A stretch of 64,000 bases of DNA from Algoriphagus aquimarinus (GTDB lineage: Bacteria > Bacteroidota > Bacteroidia > Cytophagales > Cyclobacteriaceae). A program made the translations under genes and the position numbers. Position 1 is the stretch's first letter. Each line of letters begins with the position of its first letter. This document shows, piece after piece, positions 1 through 8,983 of this stretch. Below the pieces are notes generated by a model. The model made no database searches and was not told the DNA's origin. It saw only the letters and a list, made by a program, of their open reading frames with translations. The stretch lies in assembly GCF_900112005.1 (NCBI RefSeq), contig NZ_FOKK01000008.1:104523-168522 (forward strand), read 5' to 3'.

Positions 1-693
1 GTTCTTCCAGCTTTGGAGAAATCCCTTGCTGATTTGAGATTGGATTATGTGGATTTGTATTTGATTCACTGGCCGATAGCTTTTAAGGCAGAAGTTGGAT
101 TTCCAAACAGCAGAGAGGACTTTTATACCTATGATGAAGTGTCTATTTCTGAAACTTGGAAAGGTATGCAGGACTTAAAAGAAAAGGGCCTTGCAAAGCA
201 TATTGGTGTTTCCAATTTCAACCAGAACAAGCTCAATGAATTGTTTGAGGTAGGTGGCCAAAAGCCGGAAATGAATCAAGTAGAAATGCAACCTTATCTT
301 CCTCAAAGAGGATTGGTTGAATTTTGTGCTGAACATGGAATATTAATGACGGCATATTCACCTTTGGGATCCCCTGATTCTAGAGCTGAAAAACATGAAA
401 ACGATCCGAAGTTGTTGGTAGATCCAGTAGTTAAGGAGATTGCAAATAAGCATAAAGTAGGAGCAGGTCAGGTTCTTATTGCTTGGTCTATTGCCAGAGA
501 TATTGCAGTGATTCCAAAGTCGGTAAACCAAGAGCGAATTATTGGCAACTTGGCAGCTACTGAAGTGAAGCTAGATGAGCACGATATGATGCAATTACGC
601 GATATTGGAATTAATCACCGATTTATTGATGGCTCTTTCTTTACCGGAGATAACAGTCCTTACGAACCTTCAGATTTGTTCGATCAAGAATAG
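1..693 (+). CDS. Aldo/keto reductase, 5'-truncated by window edge
   Basis: C-terminal two thirds of an NAD(P)H-dependent aldo/keto reductase that would reduce aldehydes or ketones in the cytoplasm. The reading frame is open from base 1, so the start and roughly the first 90-100 residues (including the usual Asp/Tyr/Lys catalytic residues) lie upstream. Visible family marks are the LRLDYVDLYLIHWP strand with the catalytic-pocket histidine, the KHIGVSNFN segment, NQVEMQPYLPQ, AYSPLGSP, and the cofactor-binding VIPKSVNQERIIGNL near the C-terminus. The substrate cannot be read from the sequence. The gene ends at a strong hairpin shared with the convergent gene downstream. Confidence 0.93.
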   Translation, partial: VLPALEKSLADLRLDYVDLYLIHWPIAFKAEVGFPNSREDFYTYDEVSISETWKGMQDLKEKGLAKHIGVSNFNQNKLNELFEVGGQKPEMNQVEMQPYLPQRGLVEFCAEHGILMTAYSPLGSPDSRAEKHENDPKLLVDPVVKEIANKHKVGAGQVLIAWSIARDIAVIPKSVNQERIIGNLAATEVKLDEHDMMQLRDIGINHRFIDGSFFTGDNSPYEPSDLFDQE

Positions 694-713
694 TTTTCAG
701 AGTAAAACGACAT

Positions 714-750
714 CAAAAAAGGCTATTGGATCAATTCCAATAGCCTTCTT
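714..750. terminator. Bidirectional intrinsic terminator
   Basis: A perfect 10-bp stem (721-730 with 736-745, loop TCAAT) flanked by an A-run on the left and a T-rich tract on the right. It sits between the stops of two convergent genes and can serve both strands. Confidence 0.85.
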
Positions 751-772
751 ACTTTTTATATATTATGAGTGC

Positions 773-1393
773 TTAATCCTCGACCTCTAGTGCTTCCAAA
801 ATATCCGCAAGTTCATCAAAGTCTTTCAGTCCTGGTTTGATTTCATCTCCACCGGTAAGAGAGATACCATAGAGGTCTAACTTTTCTATTAACTCTAGAA
901 CATTCTGAGCTGTTATTCCTACACCCAAAATGACTCTGCAGTGCCCGCTGATTAGCTTAATAGCTTTTAAGTCCTCTTCATCTAACTCTTCACGGTCTGA
1001 GGTGATATGAAAAATGATTCCGGATTCATTGAGTTTCTCAGCCACTTCCTGTTCTATGTGTCTGACTTCTTGCAAATCCATCTTATAGATCAAACCATAT
1101 CCTTTGCCTTCAAACTCAACAAGAGGCTCGATTCTATCGTGTTCGATCCATTTTACACTTGGGTAATTGATCAGTGTTTCCTGAACTTCGGATACTTGGT
1201 AGGTGACGAATTCTCCAACAAATTCAAGACCGGAAACCCATCCTGTTATTTCATTAAATTGAGTAGGGGTGATGAATTTTTCTGATTCTCCTTCGAGTGA
1301 AAAGCCCAATAAATCCACATACATTCCGGAGCAATACCTAGCATCAGAGAGATTGGTGATGCCGCTTATTTTTACAAAAGTGCTTAAAGCCAT
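773..1393 (-). CDS. TrpF-like TIM-barrel protein lacking catalytic residues
   Basis: A 206-residue protein resembling phosphoribosylanthranilate isomerase (TrpF). The N-terminal strand VKISGITNLSDARYC matches the TrpF pattern K-x-C-G-x-T-x-x-x-D-A, a later VGEF segment matches the VGVF strand, and ISLTGGDEIKPGLKD matches the conserved S-x-x-E-x-x-P-G-x-K-D end. The catalytic cysteine of TrpF is replaced by serine (KISG), and the aspartate plus glycine-rich phosphate loop in the middle of the enzyme are not recognisable. No other trp gene is nearby. It is therefore probably a paralogue with a different or lost activity rather than the tryptophan-pathway enzyme. It converges on the aldo/keto reductase. 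Confidence 0.7.
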   Translation of the reverse strand: MALSTFVKISGITNLSDARYCSGMYVDLLGFSLEGESEKFITPTQFNEITGWVSGLEFVGEFVTYQVSEVQETLINYPSVKWIEHDRIEPLVEFEGKGYGLIYKMDLQEVRHIEQEVAEKLNESGIIFHITSDREELDEEDLKAIKLISGHCRVILGVGITAQNVLELIEKLDLYGISLTGGDEIKPGLKDFDELADILEALEVED

Positions 1394-1521
1394 GGTTCAA
1401 ATTTTGAATCGGCTAAGATAATCAGGATGATTGGCTAGAAAAAAGTATTTCGAAACTGTATCAATTCGTCGTTACCTGATAATTGAGAAAATCCTAGTAT
1501 TTTTAGTCATTGAAAGGCCCT

Positions 1522-2181
1522 ATGAATAAACTCCTATCCATACTTGTATTAGCAGTACTGATATTTTTCACCGCATGTGATCGGGAAATTGAAGAAGGGC
1601 AGGTGGATTTGGGCTATGATTTCCAGCCTTTGGAAATTGGCTTATTTTGGATCTATGAGGTAGATCAGACTACTCATTTTGGTGAAAATGACTCAGAACA
1701 AACGCTGTTTTTTTATAAAGATCGGATCAGGAGTATTTATACTAATGAGGAAGGAGAAGCAGTGTATATAGTGCAGCGTTCTAAATCTTCTACTAATTCA
1801 GCATGGAGTAATGTTTTGGAATACACTCTGATTCAGCGGGATCGTGGTTTGGTGAGAACCATAGAAAATCAACCATTGGTTTCCTTGGTATTTCCACCGA
1901 AAAATGGAGTAGTCTGGAACGGATATATATATAGAAATGGATCAGAAGATGAATTTGAACTTATCAGTTCGGGTAATTCTATTCGGGTGAATCAGGAGGA
2001 GAGTGATGACCTGGTGACGTATAGAGATATCCGTTACGAAGTGTATGAGAAAGGTGTGGGATTAACAGAAAAGTATGATGAGGTATTGACTTACTGTTCT
2101 AGAAATGATTGTTTGGGAGATATGCTGATAGATTCAGGATTTAAAATTCATATGAAATTGATCGAAAATGGGAAGAATTAA
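1522..2181 (+). CDS. Secreted lipoprotein of unknown function
   Basis: I do not recognise the family. Starting at the ATG at 1522 (an upstream in-frame TTG at 1510 would only add four residues), the product has a short lysine-containing N-region, a hydrophobic core and a lipobox ending FFTAC followed by DREIEEG, so it is a lipoprotein of about 219 residues. The body carries a Y-x-F-x-P-L-E-x-G-x-x-W-x-Y-x-V pattern common in Bacteroidota lipoproteins of beta-rich fold. Its last 14 bases overlap the start of the subtilase gene, which suggests translational coupling and a possible joint role at the cell surface. Confidence 0.85.
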   Translation: MNKLLSILVLAVLIFFTACDREIEEGQVDLGYDFQPLEIGLFWIYEVDQTTHFGENDSEQTLFFYKDRIRSIYTNEEGEAVYIVQRSKSSTNSAWSNVLEYTLIQRDRGLVRTIENQPLVSLVFPPKNGVVWNGYIYRNGSEDEFELISSGNSIRVNQEESDDLVTYRDIRYEVYEKGVGLTEKYDEVLTYCSRNDCLGDMLIDSGFKIHMKLIENGKN

Positions 2182-3832
2182 ATTTTTAACCTGTTTGTTG
2201 ATTGGAATAGCATTTTCTTGGAATGTAGCTGCCCAGGATCGTTATGCTGTTTTTTACAAGTTTAAGCCTCAGGAAAGTCTTTCCCTTTCCCAACCATCGG
2301 AATTTCTAAGCCAAAAAGCATTGAATAGGAGAAGTAGAGAAGCTGTGGCTCCTGATAGTTTGGATCTTCCTGTTTCGCAAAAATATGTGGATGCTGTCTC
2401 CGAGAAGTCAACTTATATTCTTTATTCCAGCAAGTGGTTTAATGCTACTTTGCTAGTGACAGATGAAGCTGGAGTAGCAGAATTAGAAGCCTTGCCTTTT
2501 GTGGATAGAGTAGAGTTGGTGGGTAGAGGCTTTGTTCCCAATCCAAATGCTAAAATTGAAGTAAATAGTAATGTTTCTGGCAAGAGTAAACTCCGTATGC
2601 CAACTAGCGAAAGCGCACGAGTTTTGGCAACAAATGAAGAAACATACGACTTCCAAAATTCACTGCTTGGGATAGATAAAATGCATGAGGAAGGGTTTAC
2701 CGGAAAAGGTGTGACCATCGCAGTTTTTGACGCGGGATTTCCGGGTGCCAATACTGCAAGTCCTTTGGTTCATTTGCAAACAAATGGACAGATCATCGCA
2801 ACGAGAGATTTTGTGAGACCATGGAATCAGAATGTGTATTCTGACAATCAGCACGGCACAAATGTGCTCTCTCTCATCGCTTCCAAAGAACCAGGGAAAA
2901 TGCTGGCAGGAGCACCTGATGCAACTTACATACTTGCGATGACAGAGGAGATTGCTACGGAGTATTGGGTGGAAGAATACAACTGGGTTCGTGCCGCAGA
3001 ATATGCAGATAGCCTTGGTACAGATATTATCAGTAGTTCTCTTGGGTATTGGGACTTCGATGATCCTGCGATGAACTACACGATAGCAGATTTAGACGGA
3101 GAGACTACTATTATTGCGAGAGGAGCGAGTATCGCAGCGAGCAAAGGAATACTTGTAGTAAACAGCGCAGGAAACAGTGGTCCATCCCAATCAACATTAA
3201 ATTCACCTTCTGACGCCAAAGGAATTCTAGCGATTGGATCTGTTAATAAAGAGCTTAATGTTTCTAGTTTCAGTTCCCGAGGGCCCACAGGAGATGGGAG
3301 AATAAAGCCTGATTTGGCAGCTTTTGGAGATGGTACAGCATTGATCAGATCTAATGGTGAGGTTGGGTTTTCCAACGGTACATCCTTTTCTGCTCCTCAG
3401 ATTTCAGCTTTGGCGGCAGGACTTTGGGAAGCTAAACCTGAGTGGACAAAGGATGAATTAATAGAAAGTTTGTTGAATAGTGGAACACAAGCTGACGAAC
3501 CAGATAATATGTTAGGTTTTGGTATTCCAAATTTTCTAGCGGCGCTTTATGGAGAAATACTGGCTGTAGATGATAATGAAGAGGTAGTCTCCTGGAAAGT
3601 TTATCCCAACCCGATTGTAGGTGATGAGTTGAATATCCATTTCGGCACTAGTCTGAGTGCAGAATTCTCTCTTATTGATCTTAATGGTCGAACCTTACAA
3701 AGTGAAACCCTTAAAAGAGCAACTGCCCAAGAACCTTTCAGGATTCTTTTACAAGGAGTCAAGCATGGGATATATGTGCTTCAGATGCATGACTCCACTT
3801 TGATCAAGCGAAGCAAATTAATAAGGCAGTAA
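2168..3832 (+). CDS. S8 family subtilisin-like protease with type IX secretion signal
   Basis: A 554-residue secreted serine protease. It has an N-terminal signal peptide ending AAQ, a propeptide-like region to about residue 165, and an S8 domain with the triad Asp188 (VFDAGF), His229 (NQHGTN) and Ser406 (NGTSFSAP). The oxyanion region reads NSAGNSG. The last 80 or so residues begin WKVYPNP and end in GIYVLQM..KLIRQ, the layout of a type A T9SS C-terminal sorting domain, so the enzyme is expected to cross the outer membrane by the Por system and be anchored or released. It is the second gene of a pair with an overlapping lipoprotein gene. Substrate unknown. Confidence 0.95.
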   Translation: MGRIKFLTCLLIGIAFSWNVAAQDRYAVFYKFKPQESLSLSQPSEFLSQKALNRRSREAVAPDSLDLPVSQKYVDAVSEKSTYILYSSKWFNATLLVTDEAGVAELEALPFVDRVELVGRGFVPNPNAKIEVNSNVSGKSKLRMPTSESARVLATNEETYDFQNSLLGIDKMHEEGFTGKGVTIAVFDAGFPGANTASPLVHLQTNGQIIATRDFVRPWNQNVYSDNQHGTNVLSLIASKEPGKMLAGAPDATYILAMTEEIATEYWVEEYNWVRAAEYADSLGTDIISSSLGYWDFDDPAMNYTIADLDGETTIIARGASIAASKGILVVNSAGNSGPSQSTLNSPSDAKGILAIGSVNKELNVSSFSSRGPTGDGRIKPDLAAFGDGTALIRSNGEVGFSNGTSFSAPQISALAAGLWEAKPEWTKDELIESLLNSGTQADEPDNMLGFGIPNFLAALYGEILAVDDNEEVVSWKVYPNPIVGDELNIHFGTSLSAEFSLIDLNGRTLQSETLKRATAQEPFRILLQGVKHGIYVLQMHDSTLIKRSKLIRQ

Positions 3833-3886
3833 GAATTTGGGCACAGCCTAATATTTTACCTTTTTTACAAAAACAAAAACATACGC

Positions 3887-4546
3887 ATGTCTCCTTTAAT
3901 AGCCCCATCCATTCTAGCTGCTGATTTTTCAAATCTTCAAAGAGAAGTAGAAATGCTGAATTCATCGGAGGCTGATTACATTCATGTGGACATTATGGAT
4001 GGAGTCTTCGTTCCGAATATTTCATTTGGCATTCCAGTGACAGAGGCAATCCATCGCCATGCGAAAAAACCTCTGGATGTACACCTGATGATCGTGAATC
4101 CAGATAATTACCTGGAAGCTTTTAAAAATGCAGGCGCGGCAGTTATCTCAGTCCATTATGAAGCTTGTACGCATTTGCACCGCACATTGCAGGCTATCTC
4201 CAACCTCGGAGTAAAAGCTGGTGTTGCGATCAATCCTCATACACCAGTAGAATTATTATCAGAAGTGATTCAGGATATTGATCAAGTAATTATCATGTCC
4301 GTAAATCCTGGGTTTGGCGGGCAGAAATTTATTGAAAATACCTATTCGAAAGTTTCTCGATTGAAGGATCTAATACTTGCCAAAGGAACTAAGACAAAAA
4401 TCGAAATAGATGGGGGAGTGAACCTTCAAAATGCTCCCAAGCTGTTAGCGGCAGGAGCGGATGTATTTGTAGCAGGAAGCTTTGTGTTCAATTCCGATGA
4501 TCCGGTACTGACGATTAGTGAGCTTAAAGCAATTCGCTTGGTTTGA
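3887..4546 (+). CDS. rpe: Ribulose-phosphate 3-epimerase
   Basis: A 219-residue TIM-barrel enzyme that interconverts ribulose 5-phosphate and xylulose 5-phosphate in the pentose phosphate pathway. Diagnostic segments are APSILAADFSNL at the N-terminus, the metal/acid motif HVDIMDGVFVPNISFG, LDVHLMI, the strand MSVNPGFGGQKFI, the phosphate loop EIDGGVN and GADVFVAGS. Length is normal for the family and the ATG start at 3887 gives the canonical N-terminus. It stands alone between the protease and an unrelated secreted protein. Confidence 0.98.
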   Translation: MSPLIAPSILAADFSNLQREVEMLNSSEADYIHVDIMDGVFVPNISFGIPVTEAIHRHAKKPLDVHLMIVNPDNYLEAFKNAGAAVISVHYEACTHLHRTLQAISNLGVKAGVAINPHTPVELLSEVIQDIDQVIIMSVNPGFGGQKFIENTYSKVSRLKDLILAKGTKTKIEIDGGVNLQNAPKLLAAGADVFVAGSFVFNSDDPVLTISELKAIRLV

Positions 4547-4659
4547 CCTTCACTCTGACCATTTATCATAAAAAACCTTAAAAAGCACCTTAAATACTTG
4601 AATTTTTGGCTTTAGAGTTTTTTATTGAGAATTATACAGAAATTAAAATCAGATAGTTT

Positions 4660-5169
4660 ATGAAAAAAGTATTGTTGTTTGGAGCGCTATTCGCGTTCCT
4701 AGGACTTGCTGCTTACGCACAAGATGAGGAGAAAGTCACAGATGAAGATTTGACTAAATATGCAAATGTAGAGGTGACATTTGACAATTATGTAAATACA
4801 AAAACAGAAGAATTGAAGGCTATGATTTTGGAAAATGAGATTTTCCAGGGTGGTGGTAGATATAATGAAATCAAGGCTGCTTGGGGTGACGAGGCTAAAA
4901 TGACTGAAGCTAAAGTTACAGAAGAAGAAAAAGCTGCTTTTGAAGAAGTAAAGGAATTTCAAGGTTCTCTTCAGGGTGTTTTGAAAGAATACAAAACAGG
5001 CTTGATCATGGATGACGAAATCTTGGGTGCTGGTACTTACAATAAAGTATTGGCTGCAACTAAAGAGGATCCAGCTGTAAAAGAGAAATTAGACAGCATG
5101 ATTGCTGAAATGAAAGCTAAGCAAGAAGCTGAGAAAGAAGATACTCCTGAGCCTACAGACGGAAATTAG
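4660..5169 (+). CDS. Secreted acidic helical protein with an internal repeat (DUF4168-like)
   Basis: A 169-residue exported protein: signal peptide to about residue 20 (AAYAQ), then a charged, alanine/glutamate/lysine-rich helical body and an acidic Pro/Glu/Asp tail. It contains two related segments, ILENEIFQGGGRYNEIKAAW near residue 57 and LIMDDEILGAGTYNKVLAAT near residue 115, so the body looks like a tandem duplication. The DEDLTKYANVEV start and the YNEI segment recall DUF4168 periplasmic proteins, but I cannot confirm this. Single-gene unit, ended by a clear terminator. Confidence 0.75.
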   Translation: MKKVLLFGALFAFLGLAAYAQDEEKVTDEDLTKYANVEVTFDNYVNTKTEELKAMILENEIFQGGGRYNEIKAAWGDEAKMTEAKVTEEEKAAFEEVKEFQGSLQGVLKEYKTGLIMDDEILGAGTYNKVLAATKEDPAVKEKLDSMIAEMKAKQEAEKEDTPEPTDGN

Positions 5170-5193
5170 GATTTAATTCAAGTTATTATGAAG

Positions 5194-5223
5194 ATGCCTC
5201 CCAATTGGGAGGCATTTTTTTTT
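5194..5223 (+). terminator. Intrinsic terminator
   Basis: Perfect 9-bp GC-rich stem (5194-5202 with 5207-5215, loop AATT) followed by a run of nine T. It ends the preceding secreted-protein gene. Confidence 0.9.
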
Positions 5224-5263
5224 AATTTCACACCAAGAGTTTCACGCCTTCGTTTATAAAAGT

Positions 5264-6286
5264 ATGAATTTCAAAAAGCTACCCCTTTCCATTATTCTTT
5301 GTTTTGTTCTCACAGCCGTGTTTGCTCAGGATGATGATATTTTTGGGATATCCCAGAAAGCCAAAAATCCTAAAAGTGAATCTGGCCTTGGTAATGTTGC
5401 TAGGAATGTGTTGGAGATGTTCAGTGTAGAGCTTTCTGGAGGTGGTGCTTACCAGCAATTTGGTACTAGCTTTTATTCAGAGACTCCAGCTCTTTACCCT
5501 TTTTCTCGCTATCAAAATTTGGAAGGTGATCCTTTGGATATTTCTGAAGAAAATCCGCTAGACATGAAAGGTGGAGATTGGGTATTCCCAAACTGGAATG
5601 GTGGAATGAGAATTAATCTTTTCAATCTTTTGACTATAGGTGGAGGCTTTGGTCAAGAATGGGGAAACCTTGCTCCGATGCAAGGGGGAGATTATCAGTT
5701 TGATTTTGAAGGCGCTACTTACCAAGTGAACAAACTCTATGGTACTGTGGGACTGGTGCTATATGATGCTAATAGAAGAAGAGCTTTTTTGAATTGGAGG
5801 TATAGAAACTACTCTTCTTCGAATCTATATATGATGTCGGAACTTAAGCAGAGAGCTAGACAGAATTATCCTTGGAGCTTTGTTTTTGAAGCAGAATTTG
5901 GAAAATTGAAACTGAAGAATGCTTATGATGCTGCACTTGACGATGGTCCTAATCCATATGTGCCAAGACTTGCTGTGTCTGATAAGAATTACTATGGGCT
6001 TGGGCTTAGAATCGAACGCGATTTCTCTGACTACACCAAAGTCTTTATAAAAGGAGGAGCGGATTTTCGCAAATTCACCTATGCGGCATCAGATTTTTCG
6101 GAAGTTCAAGACCTTGATCAAAAAGTATATGCAATGCAAGTTGGGTTGGCAGTTACCTTCCCTGGTACTAAGCGATGCAAAATTGGTGGGTGTGGAGTAG
6201 TGATGAAGCATATGCACAACGGAATCGAGGTTCGAGGTAGCGGAATTTTCAATTTTCAGAACAGGAAAGTCGGACAGTGGTACTAA
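5264..6286 (+). CDS. Exported protein, probable outer-membrane beta-barrel, unknown family
   Basis: A 340-residue protein with a signal peptide ending VFAQ. The mature part alternates glycine/aromatic strands (for example VELSGGGAYQQFG, GGMRINLFNLLTIGGGFG, YGLGLRIERDF, AMQVGLAVTFPG) as expected for a beta-barrel or porin-like fold. A cysteine pair (KRCKIGGCG) lies near the C-terminus, followed by GSGIFNFQNRKVGQWY. I do not recognise a named family. It lies 97 bp upstream of gyrA on the same strand. Confidence 0.75.
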   Translation: MNFKKLPLSIILCFVLTAVFAQDDDIFGISQKAKNPKSESGLGNVARNVLEMFSVELSGGGAYQQFGTSFYSETPALYPFSRYQNLEGDPLDISEENPLDMKGGDWVFPNWNGGMRINLFNLLTIGGGFGQEWGNLAPMQGGDYQFDFEGATYQVNKLYGTVGLVLYDANRRRAFLNWRYRNYSSSNLYMMSELKQRARQNYPWSFVFEAEFGKLKLKNAYDAALDDGPNPYVPRLAVSDKNYYGLGLRIERDFSDYTKVFIKGGADFRKFTYAASDFSEVQDLDQKVYAMQVGLAVTFPGTKRCKIGGCGVVMKHMHNGIEVRGSGIFNFQNRKVGQWY

Positions 6287-6382
6287 AGTCCTGATTATCC
6301 ACTTTGGTGTTTGTAATCTCTTTTCAAAACCAGTCTGTTTTTACTATCTTGCAGCCTTAATCGACCCCGTGAATAGCATTAT

Positions 6383-8956
6383 ATGGCTCAAGGAGAAAAC
6401 GAGAACATCATACCCATTAACATTGAAGAGGAAATGCGTGGTGCCTACATCGATTATTCGATGTCGGTTATTGTTTCAAGAGCGCTTCCTGATGTCCGTG
6501 ACGGACTAAAACCAGTACACCGTAGAATCCTTTTTGGGATGCAGGAACTGGGAGTATTACATAATAAGCCCCATAAGAAATCGGCCAGAATTGTCGGTGA
6601 GGTACTCGGTAAGTATCACCCACATGGTGATTCTGCTGTTTACGAAACGATGGTTCGTATGGCGCAGCCTTGGTCTCTGAGATATCCTTTGGTGGATGGT
6701 CAGGGTAACTTTGGTTCTGTCGATGGAGATAATCCTGCAGCGATGCGTTATACCGAAGCTAGACTGAAGCGTATTGCTGAGGAGCTTTTGGTGGATATCA
6801 ACAAGGAGACAGTAGATTTCCAATTCAACTTTGATGACTCCCTAAAGGAGCCAGTTGTATTGCCAGCAAAAATTCCTGCACTTCTTTTGAATGGCGCATC
6901 TGGTATTGCTGTAGGTATGGCAACAAATATGGCGCCTCACAATCTTGGAGAAGTAATTGACGGGATTGCAGCCTACATCGATAACAATGATATTACTATC
7001 GAAGAATTGATGGTGCATATCGTTGCTCCTGATTTCCCTACTGGAGGAATTATCTACGGTTACAATGGAGTGAAAGCTGCATTTGAAACTGGCCGTGGTA
7101 GAGTAGTGATGCGTGGCAAAGCCAATGTGGAAGTCAAAGATGGTGGTAGTAAGGAGATGATTATCATCACCGAGATTCCATATATGGTGAATAAGGCGAG
7201 CATGGTAGAGAAAACTGCTGCGCTTATCAATGAAAAGAAAATCGAAGGAATCTCTGCAATTCGTGATGAGTCTGATCGCTCAGGAATGCGAATTGTTTAT
7301 GAATTGAAGCGTGACGCTATATCTAGTGTTGTACTTAATAATCTTTATAAGCATACACAGCTACAAACTTCATTCTCAGTAAATAATGTTGCCTTGGTAA
7401 AAGGTAGACCTTATACACTGAACCTGAAGGATATGATTGTTCACTTTGTCAATCACCGCCATGAGGTAGTGATTCGTAGAACTGAATATGAGTTAAGAGA
7501 AGCGGAGAAAAGAGCTCACATCCTCCAAGGTTATTTGATCGCATTAGATCATTTGGACGAAGTGATTTCATTGATTAGAAGTTCTGCAGATCCTGAGACA
7601 GCTAGAAATAGCTTGATGGAGAGATTTGAATTGAGTGAAATTCAAGCAAGAGCTATTCTCGATATGAGACTACAGCGATTGACTGGAATGGAGCGCGACA
7701 AGATCATCAAAGAGTATGATGATATCATGGCTTTGATCGGAGAACTCAAGGAAATTCTTGCCAGCGAAGATAAGAGAATGGAAATCATCAAAGAGGAGCT
7801 TGCAGAGATGAAAACTCGTTATGCTGATGATAGAAGAACTGAAATAGAGCATAATGCTGAAGATTTCAGCTATGAAGATATGATTCCAAATGAGGAAGTG
7901 ATTATCACGGTTTCTCATGAAGGATATGTGAAGCGTACTGCGCTTTCAGAATATAGAACACAAGGTAGAGGTGGAGTAGGATCGCGTGGTGTAAGTACCA
8001 AGCAAGATGATTTTACAGAGTATTTATTTACTGCATCTACGCATAATTACCTGTTGATATTTACTGATAAAGCGAAATTGTTCTGGTTGAAAACCTACGC
8101 TATTCCTGAAGGATCAAAGACTTCTAAAGGAAGGCCAATTCAGAACTTGATTAGCATTGAGCAGGATGATAAGATACGTTCTATCATTCAGGTTGCAGAT
8201 TTGAATAATCAGGATTATCTGAACAACCACTTCCTAGTGATGGTGACTAAGCGTGGTATCATCAAGAAGACTACGCTAGAGCAATATAGCCGTCCTAGAA
8301 CCAATGGTATCATAGCGTTGAACATACGTGAAGATGATCAATTGGTGAAAGTAGAGATGACCAATGGCAATCAGCAGATTGTGATCGCTGCTAAATCAGG
8401 AAGAGCAATTCACTTCAACGAAACAGCTGTAAGACCTATGGGACGTACAGCTACAGGGGTGAAGGCTATCAAGTTAAATGATGATAACGATTATGTTATT
8501 GGCATGGTATGTGCATCTGAAGAAAATGCAACGTTGCTCGTAGTTTCGGAAAAAGGTTACGGCAAGCGCTCTAGTCTCGATGAATATAGAATCACCAATC
8601 GTGGAGGCAAAGGAGTAAAAGCAATGAGCGTCACAGAGAAAACCGGAACGTTAGTTGCAATCAAAGAAGTAGTAGAAACTGATGATTTGATGATCATCAA
8701 CAAATCAGGGATCACCATTCGTATTTCTGTGGATGGACTTCGCATCATGGGAAGAGCTACTCAAGGAGTAAGATTGATTAAAATCGGAGAAAATGATGAG
8801 ATTTCATCCGTAGAGAAAATATCAAAAGAAGAAGAAGTGGAGGAAGTGGAAGATGCAACAATAGTTACGGATGAGAATTCTGAAGCAGCTACTGATGAGC
8901 CTTCAACTGATGATTCCGAAGATTCTTCAGATGATTCAAATGAAATAATCGAATAA
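6383..8956 (+). CDS. gyrA: DNA gyrase subunit A
   Basis: The 857-residue breakage-reunion subunit of gyrase, which with GyrB introduces negative supercoils. The N-terminus ([20 protein letters not shown]) is canonical. The active-site tyrosine is Tyr123 in [10 protein letters not shown]. The quinolone-determining region reads [20 protein letters not shown], with Ser84 and Glu88 at the positions of E. coli Ser83 and Asp87, so no classical resistance change at Ser83 is seen. The C-terminal beta-pinwheel follows, with a GyrA-box of the form QGRGGVG that departs from QRRGGKG at two positions. The last 45 residues are a very acidic tail rich in Glu, Asp and Ser. A TPR gene follows after 27 bp. Confidence 0.98.
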   Translation: MAQGENENIIPINIEEEMRGAYIDYSMSVIVSRALPDVRDGLKPVHRRILFGMQELGVLHNKPHKKSARIVGEVLGKYHPHGDSAVYETMVRMAQPWSLRYPLVDGQGNFGSVDGDNPAAMRYTEARLKRIAEELLVDINKETVDFQFNFDDSLKEPVVLPAKIPALLLNGASGIAVGMATNMAPHNLGEVIDGIAAYIDNNDITIEELMVHIVAPDFPTGGIIYGYNGVKAAFETGRGRVVMRGKANVEVKDGGSKEMIIITEIPYMVNKASMVEKTAALINEKKIEGISAIRDESDRSGMRIVYELKRDAISSVVLNNLYKHTQLQTSFSVNNVALVKGRPYTLNLKDMIVHFVNHRHEVVIRRTEYELREAEKRAHILQGYLIALDHLDEVISLIRSSADPETARNSLMERFELSEIQARAILDMRLQRLTGMERDKIIKEYDDIMALIGELKEILASEDKRMEIIKEELAEMKTRYADDRRTEIEHNAEDFSYEDMIPNEEVIITVSHEGYVKRTALSEYRTQGRGGVGSRGVSTKQDDFTEYLFTASTHNYLLIFTDKAKLFWLKTYAIPEGSKTSKGRPIQNLISIEQDDKIRSIIQVADLNNQDYLNNHFLVMVTKRGIIKKTTLEQYSRPRTNGIIALNIREDDQLVKVEMTNGNQQIVIAAKSGRAIHFNETAVRPMGRTATGVKAIKLNDDNDYVIGMVCASEENATLLVVSEKGYGKRSSLDEYRITNRGGKGVKAMSVTEKTGTLVAIKEVVETDDLMIINKSGITIRISVDGLRIMGRATQGVRLIKIGENDEISSVEKISKEEEVEEVEDATIVTDENSEAATDEPSTDDSEDSSDDSNEIIE

Positions 8957-8983
8957 CCAACCAAACAAGAAAAATACGCTAAA

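Noticed and set aside
6629..6646. Quinolone-resistance change in gyrA
   Set aside because: Ser84 is present; Glu88 in place of Asp is a common natural variant and not proof of resistance.
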